From: Candidatus Pacearchaeota archaeon
GTDB taxonomy: Archaea; Nanobdellota; Nanobdellia; Pacearchaeales; GW2011-AR1
Direction: 5' to 3'
NCBI GenBank assembly: GCA_014728745.1
Contig: WJLC01000079.1
Location: 1 to 11,420, forward strand
Length of the DNA stretch: 11,420 nucleotides
Position 1 is the first letter of the stretch. Each line of letters opens with the position of its first letter. The position numbers and the translations under genes are program-made. The notes beneath the pieces are model-generated. The model saw only the letters and a list, made by a program, of their open reading frames with translations. It had not been told where the DNA came from and did not search any database. Shown here piece after piece: positions 1 through 5,829 of the stretch.

Positions 1-23
1 AGTAAATAAATATTAGGTGGAAA

Positions 24-1571
24 TTATCTTATGTTGTATCTTGAAAGAACTTCCTTTGGTTTTTTGTAGTATTCATTTATTATATTCTGCACTTTTTCAA
101 ATTGAAATGTCCCTTGCTCTTGAAGCTTTCTCAAAAGCTGAGATCTTCTGCTAAACTCCATATTAAGTTCATTCAGAGGAATTCCTTCTCTAGTAGATAT
201 TTTTTCAAATATCTTATTAGTATCCTTAAAGTAAAAATTGTCGTTGCTTGCATTCCAATAAAAAGGCCTATTAGTTAATGCAATTCCATTGTCCTTTACA
301 TTAATTATTTCAACTATTTCTCTTAATTTTCTTGTATCTTCTCCTTCTACGCTTGCATGACTCATAACACAGACACAGTCTAGAACATTCAAAAGTGTAG
401 GAGATAATTCAATAGGCGGACTCTCTAACCTTTTTATAACAGTATCAACACTTTCTGCGTGAATTGTTCCTAATGAGGAATGTCCTGAAGCCATTCCCTG
501 AAACAAGACATAAGCCTCTTTACCTCTAACTTCACCAACAATAACATAATCTGGGTTCTGCCTGAAAGAGCTTCTAAGTAAAGCAAACAAGTCAACCTCG
601 CCCTCTCCTTTTACTCCAGTGGCAGTTCTCACAACACTTGGAAGCCAGTTTTCCCTTGGAAGATTCAGCTCACGAGTATCCTCAATACTAACAACTCTTG
701 ACTCAGGAGATATGAAAAAGGCTATTGCATTTAGCAGAGTTGTTTTACCTGATGCAGTTCCTCCTGCAATAAGAATGTTCATGTGGTTCTCAATAAGCAT
801 CCACAAGTAGGCCATCATTTCTGGACTTAAGGTTTTGAAATTAAGAAGCTGAGGAGGAGTCCAAGGAGTTTTTGTAAATTTACGTATTGTGAATGTAGGC
901 CCTCTGCTTGTTATATCTTTTGTGTAAGTGGCATTTACTCTGCTTCCATCAGGAAGACTTGCATCTAAAATAGGTTGAGAGTAGGAAATGTACTTTCCGC
1001 TTCTTTGAGCTAGCTTTTCAACAAAACTCTCTAATTTTGAAGGATTTTTAAATATTATATTTGTCTTCATGTTTCTGTACATTCTGTGGACTATGTATAT
1101 TGGGCTGTTTACTCCGTTGCATTCAATATCCTCTACAAAATAATCTCTTAGCAAAGGATCAACCTCGTTAAATCCCATGAAATCTCTTGCAAGATAATAA
1201 AATATTTTTTGATAGCTTTCATAAGTCATATCCATATCTAATTCAATTGCTAAAACCCTAAACATTTTGTCTAAGTAATCAAGAAGAGTGTTTCTTTTAT
1301 TGTCAACAATCTGTTCAAAGTTTATGGCTTCTCCCATAGCTGAAATAATCTCTTTTTTGTACTTTTTTTCCTGGTCATTCAGTATTGGCTCCTCAACCTC
1401 GTAAGCAAGTTCAAAATTCTTATCATCCCAGTAAATATGGGCAAAAGTAAAAGGGCTTATGAGACTATATCTCAAATTAACTTTTGTCTTGTCTTTTATT
1501 TTTTGGATTCGAGGAAGCTTAGGTGTAAAGTCTATTTGCACTTTTGGAAAGCTTTCTATTTTATGTGCCAT
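24..1571 (-). CDS. Type IV pilus / type II-IV secretion assembly ATPase (archaeal TadA/FlaI/GspE-like)
   Basis: A 515-residue cytoplasmic hexameric motor ATPase of the secretion superfamily that powers pilus or archaellum-like filament assembly. Visible motifs: Walker A GGTASGKTT (residues 270-278), Asp box EDTREL (297-302), Walker B region YVIVGEVRGKE (342-352) and His box with GHSSLGTIHA (363-372). The N-terminal about 240 residues resemble the usual archaeal N-domain (ISPFTFAHI..., FNEVDPLLRD). Length and motif order are complete, with no sign of decay. The start codon lies 14 nt after the stop of the upstream pilin-like gene, so the two are surely co-transcribed. No close Shine-Dalgarno is present; a GGAGG lies inside the end of the upstream gene, about 25 nt away. 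The polytopic membrane partner (TadC/FlaJ) usually sits next to it and would be past the left edge. Motifs are not enough to decide between an adhesive pilus, archaellum or secretion role, but the pilin-rich context favours a pilus. Confidence 0.95.
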   Translation of the reverse strand: MAHKIESFPKVQIDFTPKLPRIQKIKDKTKVNLRYSLISPFTFAHIYWDDKNFELAYEVEEPILNDQEKKYKKEIISAMGEAINFEQIVDNKRNTLLDYLDKMFRVLAIELDMDMTYESYQKIFYYLARDFMGFNEVDPLLRDYFVEDIECNGVNSPIYIVHRMYRNMKTNIIFKNPSKLESFVEKLAQRSGKYISYSQPILDASLPDGSRVNATYTKDITSRGPTFTIRKFTKTPWTPPQLLNFKTLSPEMMAYLWMLIENHMNILIAGGTASGKTTLLNAIAFFISPESRVVSIEDTRELNLPRENWLPSVVRTATGVKGEGEVDLFALLRSSFRQNPDYVIVGEVRGKEAYVLFQGMASGHSSLGTIHAESVDTVIKRLESPPIELSPTLLNVLDCVCVMSHASVEGEDTRKLREIVEIINVKDNGIALTNRPFYWNASNDNFYFKDTNKIFEKISTREGIPLNELNMEFSRRSQLLRKLQEQGTFQFEKVQNIINEYYKKPKEVLSRYNIR

Positions 1572-1585
1572 TTTTTGTTTTATGT

Positions 1586-2152
1586 TTAACTAACCTCCAC
1601 ATCAATGTGCCACTTTTCTCCATCTCCTGTTTCTTTTTTTCCTCTATTCCACACAGAGATTTTGTAAGGTGTGGCAGCTTTGCTTATTATCTTGTTTTCT
1701 TCTTTAGCATTGAATGTTATATTATAATTTTCATAATCTCTATTTATTCTTACAAGGTTTAAATCTCCAAATTCCTCTGTTTTTATTTTAAGATTTCCAT
1801 CCTGTATTGTTGTTCCTTGTTCACTGTAAACATATCTGCTTTCAATTTCAAAATTAATTTCATCCTCAAGAGAATTTATTGTTAATTCTCCTTTTTTAAT
1901 AGAGGTTTCTAAGACTCTTTTGTTTCCTGAGCCCCCTTGAACTATTTCCATTATTGTAGAGTCCAAATCTCTCATTAAACTTATTGACTGCTCAATGACT
2001 GCTTTGTCCTGAATTTCTTCTATTTTTGGTTTTGCAAATGCCAAAACAACTGCAATTAAACTAAATGCAATTAATGTGTAAACCACTGTGTTGACCCACA
2101 CTTGAGCCTTTTTGGTTTTTCTAGTTTTTTTAATGAGATTTCCTTTTAACAT
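1586..2152 (-). CDS. Pilin-like protein with KKA/Q class III signal
   Basis: A 188-residue protein with a basic leader (KKTRKTKKA), a probable prepilin-peptidase cut between A16 and Q17, and one hydrophobic helix (about 18-40), followed by an amphipathic stretch KPKIEEIQDKAVIEQSISLM and a beta-rich C-terminal part. The QVWVNTVVYTLIA core differs from the ISP/VSP type of its neighbours and matches a pilin-like family that I recall from DPANN genomes next to pilus ATPases (from memory, not searched). It has no cysteine, unlike the three pilins upstream. It is preceded by the longest gap in the cluster (101 nt), which holds a TATA-like stretch and a Shine-Dalgarno, so it may also be expressed on its own. 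Its close 14-nt spacing to the ATPase suggests a conserved functional pair, for example a minor or priming pilin; that role is inference. Confidence 0.8.
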   Translation of the reverse strand: MLKGNLIKKTRKTKKAQVWVNTVVYTLIAFSLIAVVLAFAKPKIEEIQDKAVIEQSISLMRDLDSTIMEIVQGGSGNKRVLETSIKKGELTINSLEDEINFEIESRYVYSEQGTTIQDGNLKIKTEEFGDLNLVRINRDYENYNITFNAKEENKIISKAATPYKISVWNRGKKETGDGEKWHIDVEVS

Positions 2153-2154
2153 AG

Positions 2155-2162
2155 CACCTCTT
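2155..2162 (-). promoter_or_regulatory. Shine-Dalgarno for the KKA/Q pilin-like gene
   Basis: On the minus strand AAGAGGTG lies a few nucleotides upstream of the ATG at 2152. It supports this start codon and is one of only three clear Shine-Dalgarno sites in the window. Confidence 0.6.
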
Positions 2163-2189
2163 AATTTTTCATTACAATATATTACTGAA

Positions 2190-2208
2190 TTATATATAAT
2201 TTATAATA
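2190..2208 (-). promoter_or_regulatory. Possible internal TATA promoter in the pilin cluster
   Basis: The 101-nt gap between two pilin genes holds ATTATAAATTATATATAA on the minus strand, the most TATA-like stretch in the cluster. A start about 26 nt downstream would give an mRNA with a short leader that keeps the Shine-Dalgarno at 2155-2162. The whole gap is AT-rich, so the exact box is uncertain. Confidence 0.35.
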
Positions 2209-2253
2209 CTTTTTATTAATTAAAAACATTGCAATAAATAGCAAATAGTTAAA

Positions 2254-2760
2254 TTATCCTAAAAGAATGCAAGAGCCTATGTTTGAGATAGTATCAGAAA
2301 CATCACATTGCTGATCTCCTACAACAGGATAAATACTTATTGAATCAGGGGCTGTGTTAAATTCATCAGTTATGTATGTTAATCCTTCATTTTTACCTGG
2401 CTTTACAACTCCAGAATCCCCGCTAGGAAAATAAACAAGATTATCATTCTCCTCATCACTTAATGTATAACTTTTTGTTTGCCCTGCTGCAGAAACAGAG
2501 ACAACTATCTTAGTTATATCAACATCTCCAACTTTTACTGAAAAAAGAATCTCATTTGCAGAGGAATTCCAACAAGTATATTTATTATTTAGGTTCACCT
2601 TGTCAAAAACCTCAAAGCAGGTTCCTGCGCTTTCTAGTTCTTCTGAAACCAAATTGCTTATCACATTCCAAACAACAACCCCAAGAACCATCACTAATGC
2701 AATCATGATTACTGCTGCAACAATTCCAGAAATTGCTTTTTTGTTTTTTATCACTGACAT
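2254..2760 (-). CDS. Type IV pilin-like protein (class III signal, four cysteines)
   Basis: A 168-residue prepilin. Short basic leader MSVIKNKKA, probable cleavage between A9 and I10, then a hydrophobic helix (ISGIVAAVIMIALVMVLG, about 10-35) that would form the filament core, and a beta-rich head. Four cysteines at 48, 63, 152 and 164 sit at positions matching those of the 3360-3899 pilin, and the C-terminal SIYPVVGDQQC is probably a conserved beta strand. It contains one N-x-S sequon (NSS at 65). It sits third of three cysteine-containing pilins, 37 nt after the preceding stop codon, with no Shine-Dalgarno. Expected to be cleaved by a FlaK/PibD-type peptidase, which is not encoded in this window, and polymerised by the ATPase downstream. 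Major versus minor subunit cannot be told from sequence. Confidence 0.85.
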   Translation of the reverse strand: MSVIKNKKAISGIVAAVIMIALVMVLGVVVWNVISNLVSEELESAGTCFEVFDKVNLNNKYTCWNSSANEILFSVKVGDVDITKIVVSVSAAGQTKSYTLSDEENDNLVYFPSGDSGVVKPGKNEGLTYITDEFNTAPDSISIYPVVGDQQCDVSDTISNIGSCILLG

Positions 2761-2797
2761 TTTTTATTTTGTATTATTTTATTTTGTATTCTATTTC

Positions 2798-3295
2798 TTA
2801 AATAACTTTGTATCCGTATTTTTCATCACAAGTGAATGTTTTCTTTTTTCCATCTTCTGTATTTCCAAGAAGAACTGGTATTAGGACAACTTCCTCACTT
2901 CCGCTTATATCTAAACTATATTGTTCACTTGTGTAAGACATTCCAGCATCAATTCCAAATTTAGGCCATTGATAATCTTCAGTTATTACTCTTGTGGTTT
3001 CTCTTCCAACTTCTTCTACTCTCATCTTTAGTCTGTAGATAGGAGTATTTCCATTATTAGTAACTGTAAGAATTCCTGAGCTGTAATCTGCATCTATGCT
3101 CACCTTGTCGCAAGAAAGCTCAATATTTTCTCCGTCAAACTTAGTTATTGTTTCTCTTGCAAGAGCTCTCATCCATACAAAAACAATCAGAGCAAGAACA
3201 ACAACCATTCCTATAAGCAAGACTGTTGCAATCACAGGTGACACACCTTTTTTGTCTTTTTTGTTAAATATTTTTTGTATTTCTTTTCTTTTCAT
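2798..3295 (-). CDS. Archaeal type IV pilin (KKG/VSPVIATVLLI signal, two cysteines)
   Basis: A 165-residue protein with the textbook archaeal pilin N-terminus: basic leader ending KKDKKG, cleavage between G17 and V18, then VSPVIATVLLIGMVVV and a hydrophobic helix to about residue 41. The WMR..ARETI segment after the helix and the LTVTNNG strand match WMR...PRETI and LNLTNNG in the 3360-3899 protein, so the two are paralogues. Only two cysteines remain (62 and 156). It would be an extracellular filament subunit after processing. A TATA-like CTATAAAAG lies about 25 nt upstream of the ATG, suggesting an internal leaderless start in addition to read-through from upstream. Of the five candidates this one has the most canonical signal, which makes it a fair guess for a main pilin. 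Confidence 0.9.
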   Translation of the reverse strand: MKRKEIQKIFNKKDKKGVSPVIATVLLIGMVVVLALIVFVWMRALARETITKFDGENIELSCDKVSIDADYSSGILTVTNNGNTPIYRLKMRVEEVGRETTRVITEDYQWPKFGIDAGMSYTSEQYSLDISGSEEVVLIPVLLGNTEDGKKKTFTCDEKYGYKVI

Positions 3296-3313
3296 TTTTA
3301 TCTTCTTTGTCTT

Positions 3314-3323
3314 CTTTTATAGT
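3314..3323 (-). promoter_or_regulatory. TATA-like box upstream of the KKG/VSPVI pilin
   Basis: ACTATAAAAG on the minus strand is centred about 24-26 nt before the ATG at 3295, the spacing expected for a leaderless archaeal transcript. It stands in a short, less AT-rich stretch (GATGGTGATG in plus orientation), which makes it more credible than other AT matches here. Confidence 0.45.
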
Positions 3324-3359
3324 GATGGTGATGATGTTTTTAAACTTTTTTTAAGATTT

Positions 3360-3899
3360 TTAATTAGGGCATACAACGTTTTCTTTTACTTTTGCTTTTC
3401 CACAGTTAACAAGCCTTATCTTGTTTTCAATTGTCTGATAAATTATTGGAGTGACTTCAATGAATTTTGTTTCACTTGAGATAGTGTATACTGTTTGAGG
3501 AGCTTTTTCTCCAGGAGTCAGAACATTGCTCCATCTTACAACACCCCCAGCAACATTTCCCCCAGAGACAAGATTTTCAGATATGTCATTTCCAGCAACC
3601 TTTGCATCTGCATTTTCTGAAGACCTTATGAAGTAACCATCAACATCAAACCGACCGTTGTTTGTAAGATTTAATCTTAATTTGTGGGTTCCTGCACTAC
3701 TATCATATATGCAAGAAACACCCTGTATGTAAATAGAAACCCCATCAGGACACTCTATTGTCTCTCTTGGAACATAAGACCTCATCCACTGATAGACAAG
3801 AGCCGCCATAACAAGAGTTATTGAAATAAGCAGAACATAACCAATCATTATGCTTATTGCTTTTTTCTCTTTGAATAATTTTATTGTTTGTCTTTTCAT
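3360..3899 (-). CDS. Type IV pilin-like protein (KKA/ISIMIGYVLLI signal, four cysteines)
   Basis: A 179-residue prepilin with a basic leader (KLFKEKKA), probable cleavage between A14 and I15, and a hydrophobic helix ISIMIGYVLLISITLVMAAL (about 15-37), followed by WMRSYVPRETI and a beta-rich head with LNLTNNG. Cysteines at 50, 63, 166 and 177. It is a paralogue of the 2798-3295 pilin: shared WMR..(P)RETI, TNNG strand, and C-terminal strand (IEVTPII versus VVLIPVL) before a cysteine. It starts 50 nt after the stop of the preceding gene, with a weak TATA-like run in between and no Shine-Dalgarno. Probably a structural filament subunit exported by Sec; the exact role is unknown. Confidence 0.85.
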   Translation of the reverse strand: MKRQTIKLFKEKKAISIMIGYVLLISITLVMAALVYQWMRSYVPRETIECPDGVSIYIQGVSCIYDSSAGTHKLRLNLTNNGRFDVDGYFIRSSENADAKVAGNDISENLVSGGNVAGGVVRWSNVLTPGEKAPQTVYTISSETKFIEVTPIIYQTIENKIRLVNCGKAKVKENVVCPN

Positions 3900-3921
3900 T
3901 TAATTATTTTTATGAAATTTA

Positions 3922-3930
3922 TTTTTATAA
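3922..3930 (-). promoter_or_regulatory. Weak TATA-like box upstream of the second pilin gene
   Basis: TTATAAAAA on the minus strand is centred about 26 nt upstream of the ATG at 3899. The spacer is entirely AT-rich, so this could be chance. Confidence 0.3.
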
Positions 3931-3949
3931 TTACTTATTTTACATTAAT

Positions 3950-4489
3950 TTATGATGTAACAACCACTTGTTCTTCTCCAATCTTCTGAGAGATTATGAA
4001 GTAGAAGTTTTCACCTGGTTTTAATTCAAAAGGATATTTATTTTCTCCAATTTTTACAGTAACTTCCCCTCCTTCAGGAGTAATTGTTTGTTTTATTATT
4101 TGTTTTCTTGGAATCTCTGTAGTTATTGGCTGAGACCCTCCTGCAATTAATTCTATATCTCCTTGTGTAGCATTCCCATAAGTAATTAGTGTTATTTTTT
4201 CATACCCTCCAAAAATAAAAAATATCTTTTTATCTTCTCCTGCATATTCATTGTATTTTTCAGTAAAATGGTCAATAATGTGAACATCCTCTTCAATAAA
4301 CTCTCCTTGCAATGTTCCATAATCTAATACTTTTCCACTCTCAATTCCAAGCTCATTTCTAACATCATAAAGCTTGATAGAACTCTGTTTTCTTGTGTAA
4401 TTGGAAACAGCAGCAAACCCACTGATTATAACTATTAGTATTATTGCAGCCAGCAAGTAGAATTGCCCTCTCTTATCCTCTTTTATCAT
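3950..4489 (-). CDS. Pilin-like protein with KRG/Q class III signal (first gene of the pilus cluster)
   Basis: A 179-residue protein beginning MIKEDKRG, probable prepilin-type cleavage between G8 and Q9, then a single hydrophobic helix (QFYLLAAIILIVIISGF, 9-28) and a mixed extracellular domain without cysteines. The second half (about 95-175) is rich in predicted beta strands and contains KPGENFYFIISQ at the end. RGQFYLLAA-type N-termini are, from memory, a recurrent uncharacterised family in DPANN pilus loci. It heads the set of six genes on the minus strand, so it may be the first cistron; the upstream neighbour is the SRP RNA gene, only about 50 nt away. No Shine-Dalgarno is present. It could be a minor pilin or a pilin-like assembly factor rather than a structural subunit. 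Confidence 0.8.
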   Translation of the reverse strand: MIKEDKRGQFYLLAAIILIVIISGFAAVSNYTRKQSSIKLYDVRNELGIESGKVLDYGTLQGEFIEEDVHIIDHFTEKYNEYAGEDKKIFFIFGGYEKITLITYGNATQGDIELIAGGSQPITTEIPRKQIIKQTITPEGGEVTVKIGENKYPFELKPGENFYFIISQKIGEEQVVVTS

Positions 4490-4527
4490 AAAATATGTAG
4501 TAAAAACTAATTTATTAATTTATTGTA

Positions 4528-4537
4528 AATATAAATG
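4528..4537 (-). promoter_or_regulatory. Candidate promoter of the pilus gene cluster
   Basis: CATTTATATT on the minus strand lies just past the 3' end of the SRP RNA and would give transcription start near 4506 and a leader of about 17 nt before the ATG at 4489. A second AT run at 4509-4517 would instead give a leaderless mRNA. One of the two is likely used, because the cluster needs a promoter separate from the SRP RNA. Confidence 0.4.
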
Positions 4538-4540
4538 AGT

Positions 4541-4797
4541 GTAGACCAAGCAGATTGCTCAAAAAATCTTAGAAAGCTACCTTTAATCCTCCTCAGCTCT
4601 GTAACCCGCTAAGCATCTTAATAGGTGTTTAGGGCTGCTCCGATCAAGGCCTGACCCAATTCGCATCTACAAGATCAAAGCGGACAAAGCGTCAACGTTG
4701 GAATAAAGACTTCCTAACACTTTTATCACGCACTGCTCGTAGTCTGCATGAAGCCCACTTGCATATAGCGGAGGGCTAAACCGCTGACCTAGTCTAC
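4541..4797 (-). ncRNA. Signal recognition particle RNA (archaeal 7S RNA), short form
   Basis: Read on the minus strand, the 5' end GTAGACTAGG pairs with the 3' end CTTGGTCTAC (helix 1). Two small hairpins follow: GCGG...CCGC (4768-4784) with loop TTTAGCCCT, and GCA...TGC (4746-4762) with GGGCT in its loop. AGCCC and GGGCT are exact complements, the expected loop 3-loop 4 contact of the Alu domain. Long arms then pair as helix 5 (for example CCGC with GCGG, TTAG with CTAA, CTTTA with TAAAG). At 4631-4657 the conserved S-domain element appears as GGGTCAGG...AGCAGCCC, closed by GGG/CCC (helix 8, the SRP54 site). Only about 22 nt separate helix 5 from helix 8, too few for a normal helix 6, and the helix 8 loop is not GGAA. 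A TATA box sits 26 nt upstream of 4797. Ends are set by helix 1 and are accurate to a few bases. Confidence 0.88.
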
Positions 4798-4817
4798 ATA
4801 AATACAGATTAGTCTCT

Positions 4818-4826
4818 ATTTATAAG
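4818..4826 (-). promoter_or_regulatory. TATA box of the SRP RNA gene
   Basis: GCTTATAAA on the minus strand, centred about 26 nt upstream of the first base of helix 1 at 4797. This is the standard archaeal spacing and independently supports the 5' end of the RNA. Confidence 0.75.
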
Positions 4827-4868
4827 CTTAACTATTTGTTAATTATTGCTTAATTATTACCTTTTTAG

Positions 4869-5633
4869 TTATCTTTTAGGTAAAAGAAGCATGATTATTC
4901 CAAGGACAATTATCATTCCTGCAAGAATCACAATTAATCCTCCAGATTCTAAGAAATCTAAGAATCCATAACTTTTCTCTGTTGAATCACCAACAACACT
5001 TCCTGTCATAGGAGATCTTTGACCTGAATTTGACTGGCCTGAATTTAATGTGTCTGAGTTAGAGTTAGAATTGCTGAGAATAATCACATCTCCACTAGTT
5101 TCATCATCATCATCATCTGAATCAGAACTCCCATCATTGTCATTCTCATTATCTTCATTTCCGTCATCATTACCATCACCATCACCACATTGTCCACAAT
5201 CCTGGCTACATGTTGAGCAGGTCTCTCCATTGTTGCATATACCATCCCCGCAATACTCAGGATCAATAATCTGTGTAGGTGGCTCATCAATTGTTAAATC
5301 TAATGTAACAAAACCTCCTTTAATATAGGTTCCAACTTCATTAGCCTCACTCCCTCCTATGAAGAACTTAATGTCTTGCCCTGTGTTTCCATTAGGATCA
5401 ACATCAACTTCATAATTGTTTCCAGAACTCACACTGCCTGCTTTGACAGGACCGTAACTGCTTCCAATTGTAAAATTAATATCATATCCATAAAGATTCA
5501 TTCCTGTATCTCCAGTGTATGTCACAGTTCCATTAAAAACAGTAGGAATCATTGGAACAGCACATACAAATGATGTTGTTAATATTAGAATTAAGCTAAG
5601 TATAATCGTAGATGCAAGAGGTGTTCTTTTCAT
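4869..5633 (-). CDS. Exported, C-terminally membrane-anchored protein with CGDGIC six-cysteine motif
   Basis: 254 residues, function not recognised. In order: Sec signal peptide (1-25, cut probably after SFVCA); a beta-rich domain (about 30-115, FNGTVTYTGDTG...VTLDLTI), probably a small Ig/carboxypeptidase-regulatory-like sandwich; the motif YCGDGICNNGETCSTC..DCGQC (cysteines 128, 133, 139, 142, 146, 149), which is common in surface proteins of DPANN archaea and some bacteria and probably forms disulfides; an Asp/Asn/Gly-rich acidic spacer (151-180) and a Ser/Asn/Gln-rich stretch (to about 206); TGSVVG (210-215); and a C-terminal transmembrane helix (231-250) ending in LLPKR. The topology is extracellular domain, long flexible stalk, membrane anchor. 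The acidic spacer could bind divalent ions. Transcription probably starts at the ATG itself (TATA about 26 nt upstream). Confidence 0.85.
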   Translation of the reverse strand: MKRTPLASTIILSLILILTTSFVCAVPMIPTVFNGTVTYTGDTGMNLYGYDINFTIGSSYGPVKAGSVSSGNNYEVDVDPNGNTGQDIKFFIGGSEANEVGTYIKGGFVTLDLTIDEPPTQIIDPEYCGDGICNNGETCSTCSQDCGQCGDGDGNDDGNEDNENDNDGSSDSDDDDDETSGDVIILSNSNSNSDTLNSGQSNSGQRSPMTGSVVGDSTEKSYGFLDFLESGGLIVILAGMIIVLGIIMLLLPKR

Positions 5634-5653
5634 GTTATTTTAGAGTAGTTACG

Positions 5654-5662
5654 GTTTAAAAG
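5654..5662 (-). promoter_or_regulatory. TATA-like box, leaderless start of the six-cysteine protein
   Basis: CTTTTAAAC on the minus strand is centred about 25 nt upstream of the ATG at 5633. No Shine-Dalgarno is present between them, consistent with a leaderless mRNA. Confidence 0.5.
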
Positions 5663-5740
5663 GATTATTGTTGTTTAGAATATCTTTGCAAATTCTGCTT
5701 TTGAAAAGAAAAATGGTGGCCAAATAATAAAATGCCAGTT

Positions 5741-5829
5741 TAAAAATATAGAGAAAAAAGAGAAAAGAAAGATAAAAATAAAAAAATAAGAAAAAGAGAA
5801 AAAATAAAAAATAAAAAATAAAACAAAAA
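5741..5829 (-). terminator. Long T-rich terminator after the 571-residue surface protein
   Basis: Immediately after the stop codon at 5830 the minus strand reads nearly 90 nt of T with scattered A and C, including repeated TTTTTTA and TTTTCTC runs. Archaeal RNA polymerase and the aCPSF1/FttA factor terminate at U-rich tracts, so this is probably a strong multi-site terminator separating two surface-protein genes. In plus orientation it is an almost pure A/G tract with A-to-T interruptions. Confidence 0.65.

Noticed and set aside
619..810. Plus-strand frame inside the ATPase gene
   Set aside because: It is antisense to the Walker A and Asp-box codons of a well-conserved ATPase and has no promoter or recognisable product.
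24..1571. ATPase as an archaellum FlaI/ArlI gene
   Set aside because: No archaellum accessory genes (such as flaG, flaF, flaH) are visible and the neighbours are diverse pilins, so a pilus-type call is safer; a final decision needs the genes left of the window.
5098..5195. CATCATCAT-type simple repeat considered as a microsatellite or CRISPR-like repeat
   Set aside because: It is the coding sequence of the Asp-rich linker; there is no regular repeat-spacer structure, and no CRISPR array is seen anywhere in the window.
5050..5328. Plus-strand and alternative minus-strand frames rich in Ser/Leu or Met across the acidic-spacer region
   Set aside because: They arise from the repeated GAT/GAC codons of the Asp-rich spacer; the 254-residue frame has a signal peptide, cysteine motif and membrane helix.
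5562..5570. Possible lipobox (FVCA) at the end of the signal peptide of the six-cysteine protein
   Set aside because: The residues before the cysteine do not fit L-x-(G/A)-C, and a C-terminal membrane anchor is already present; normal signal peptidase cleavage after FVCA is more likely.
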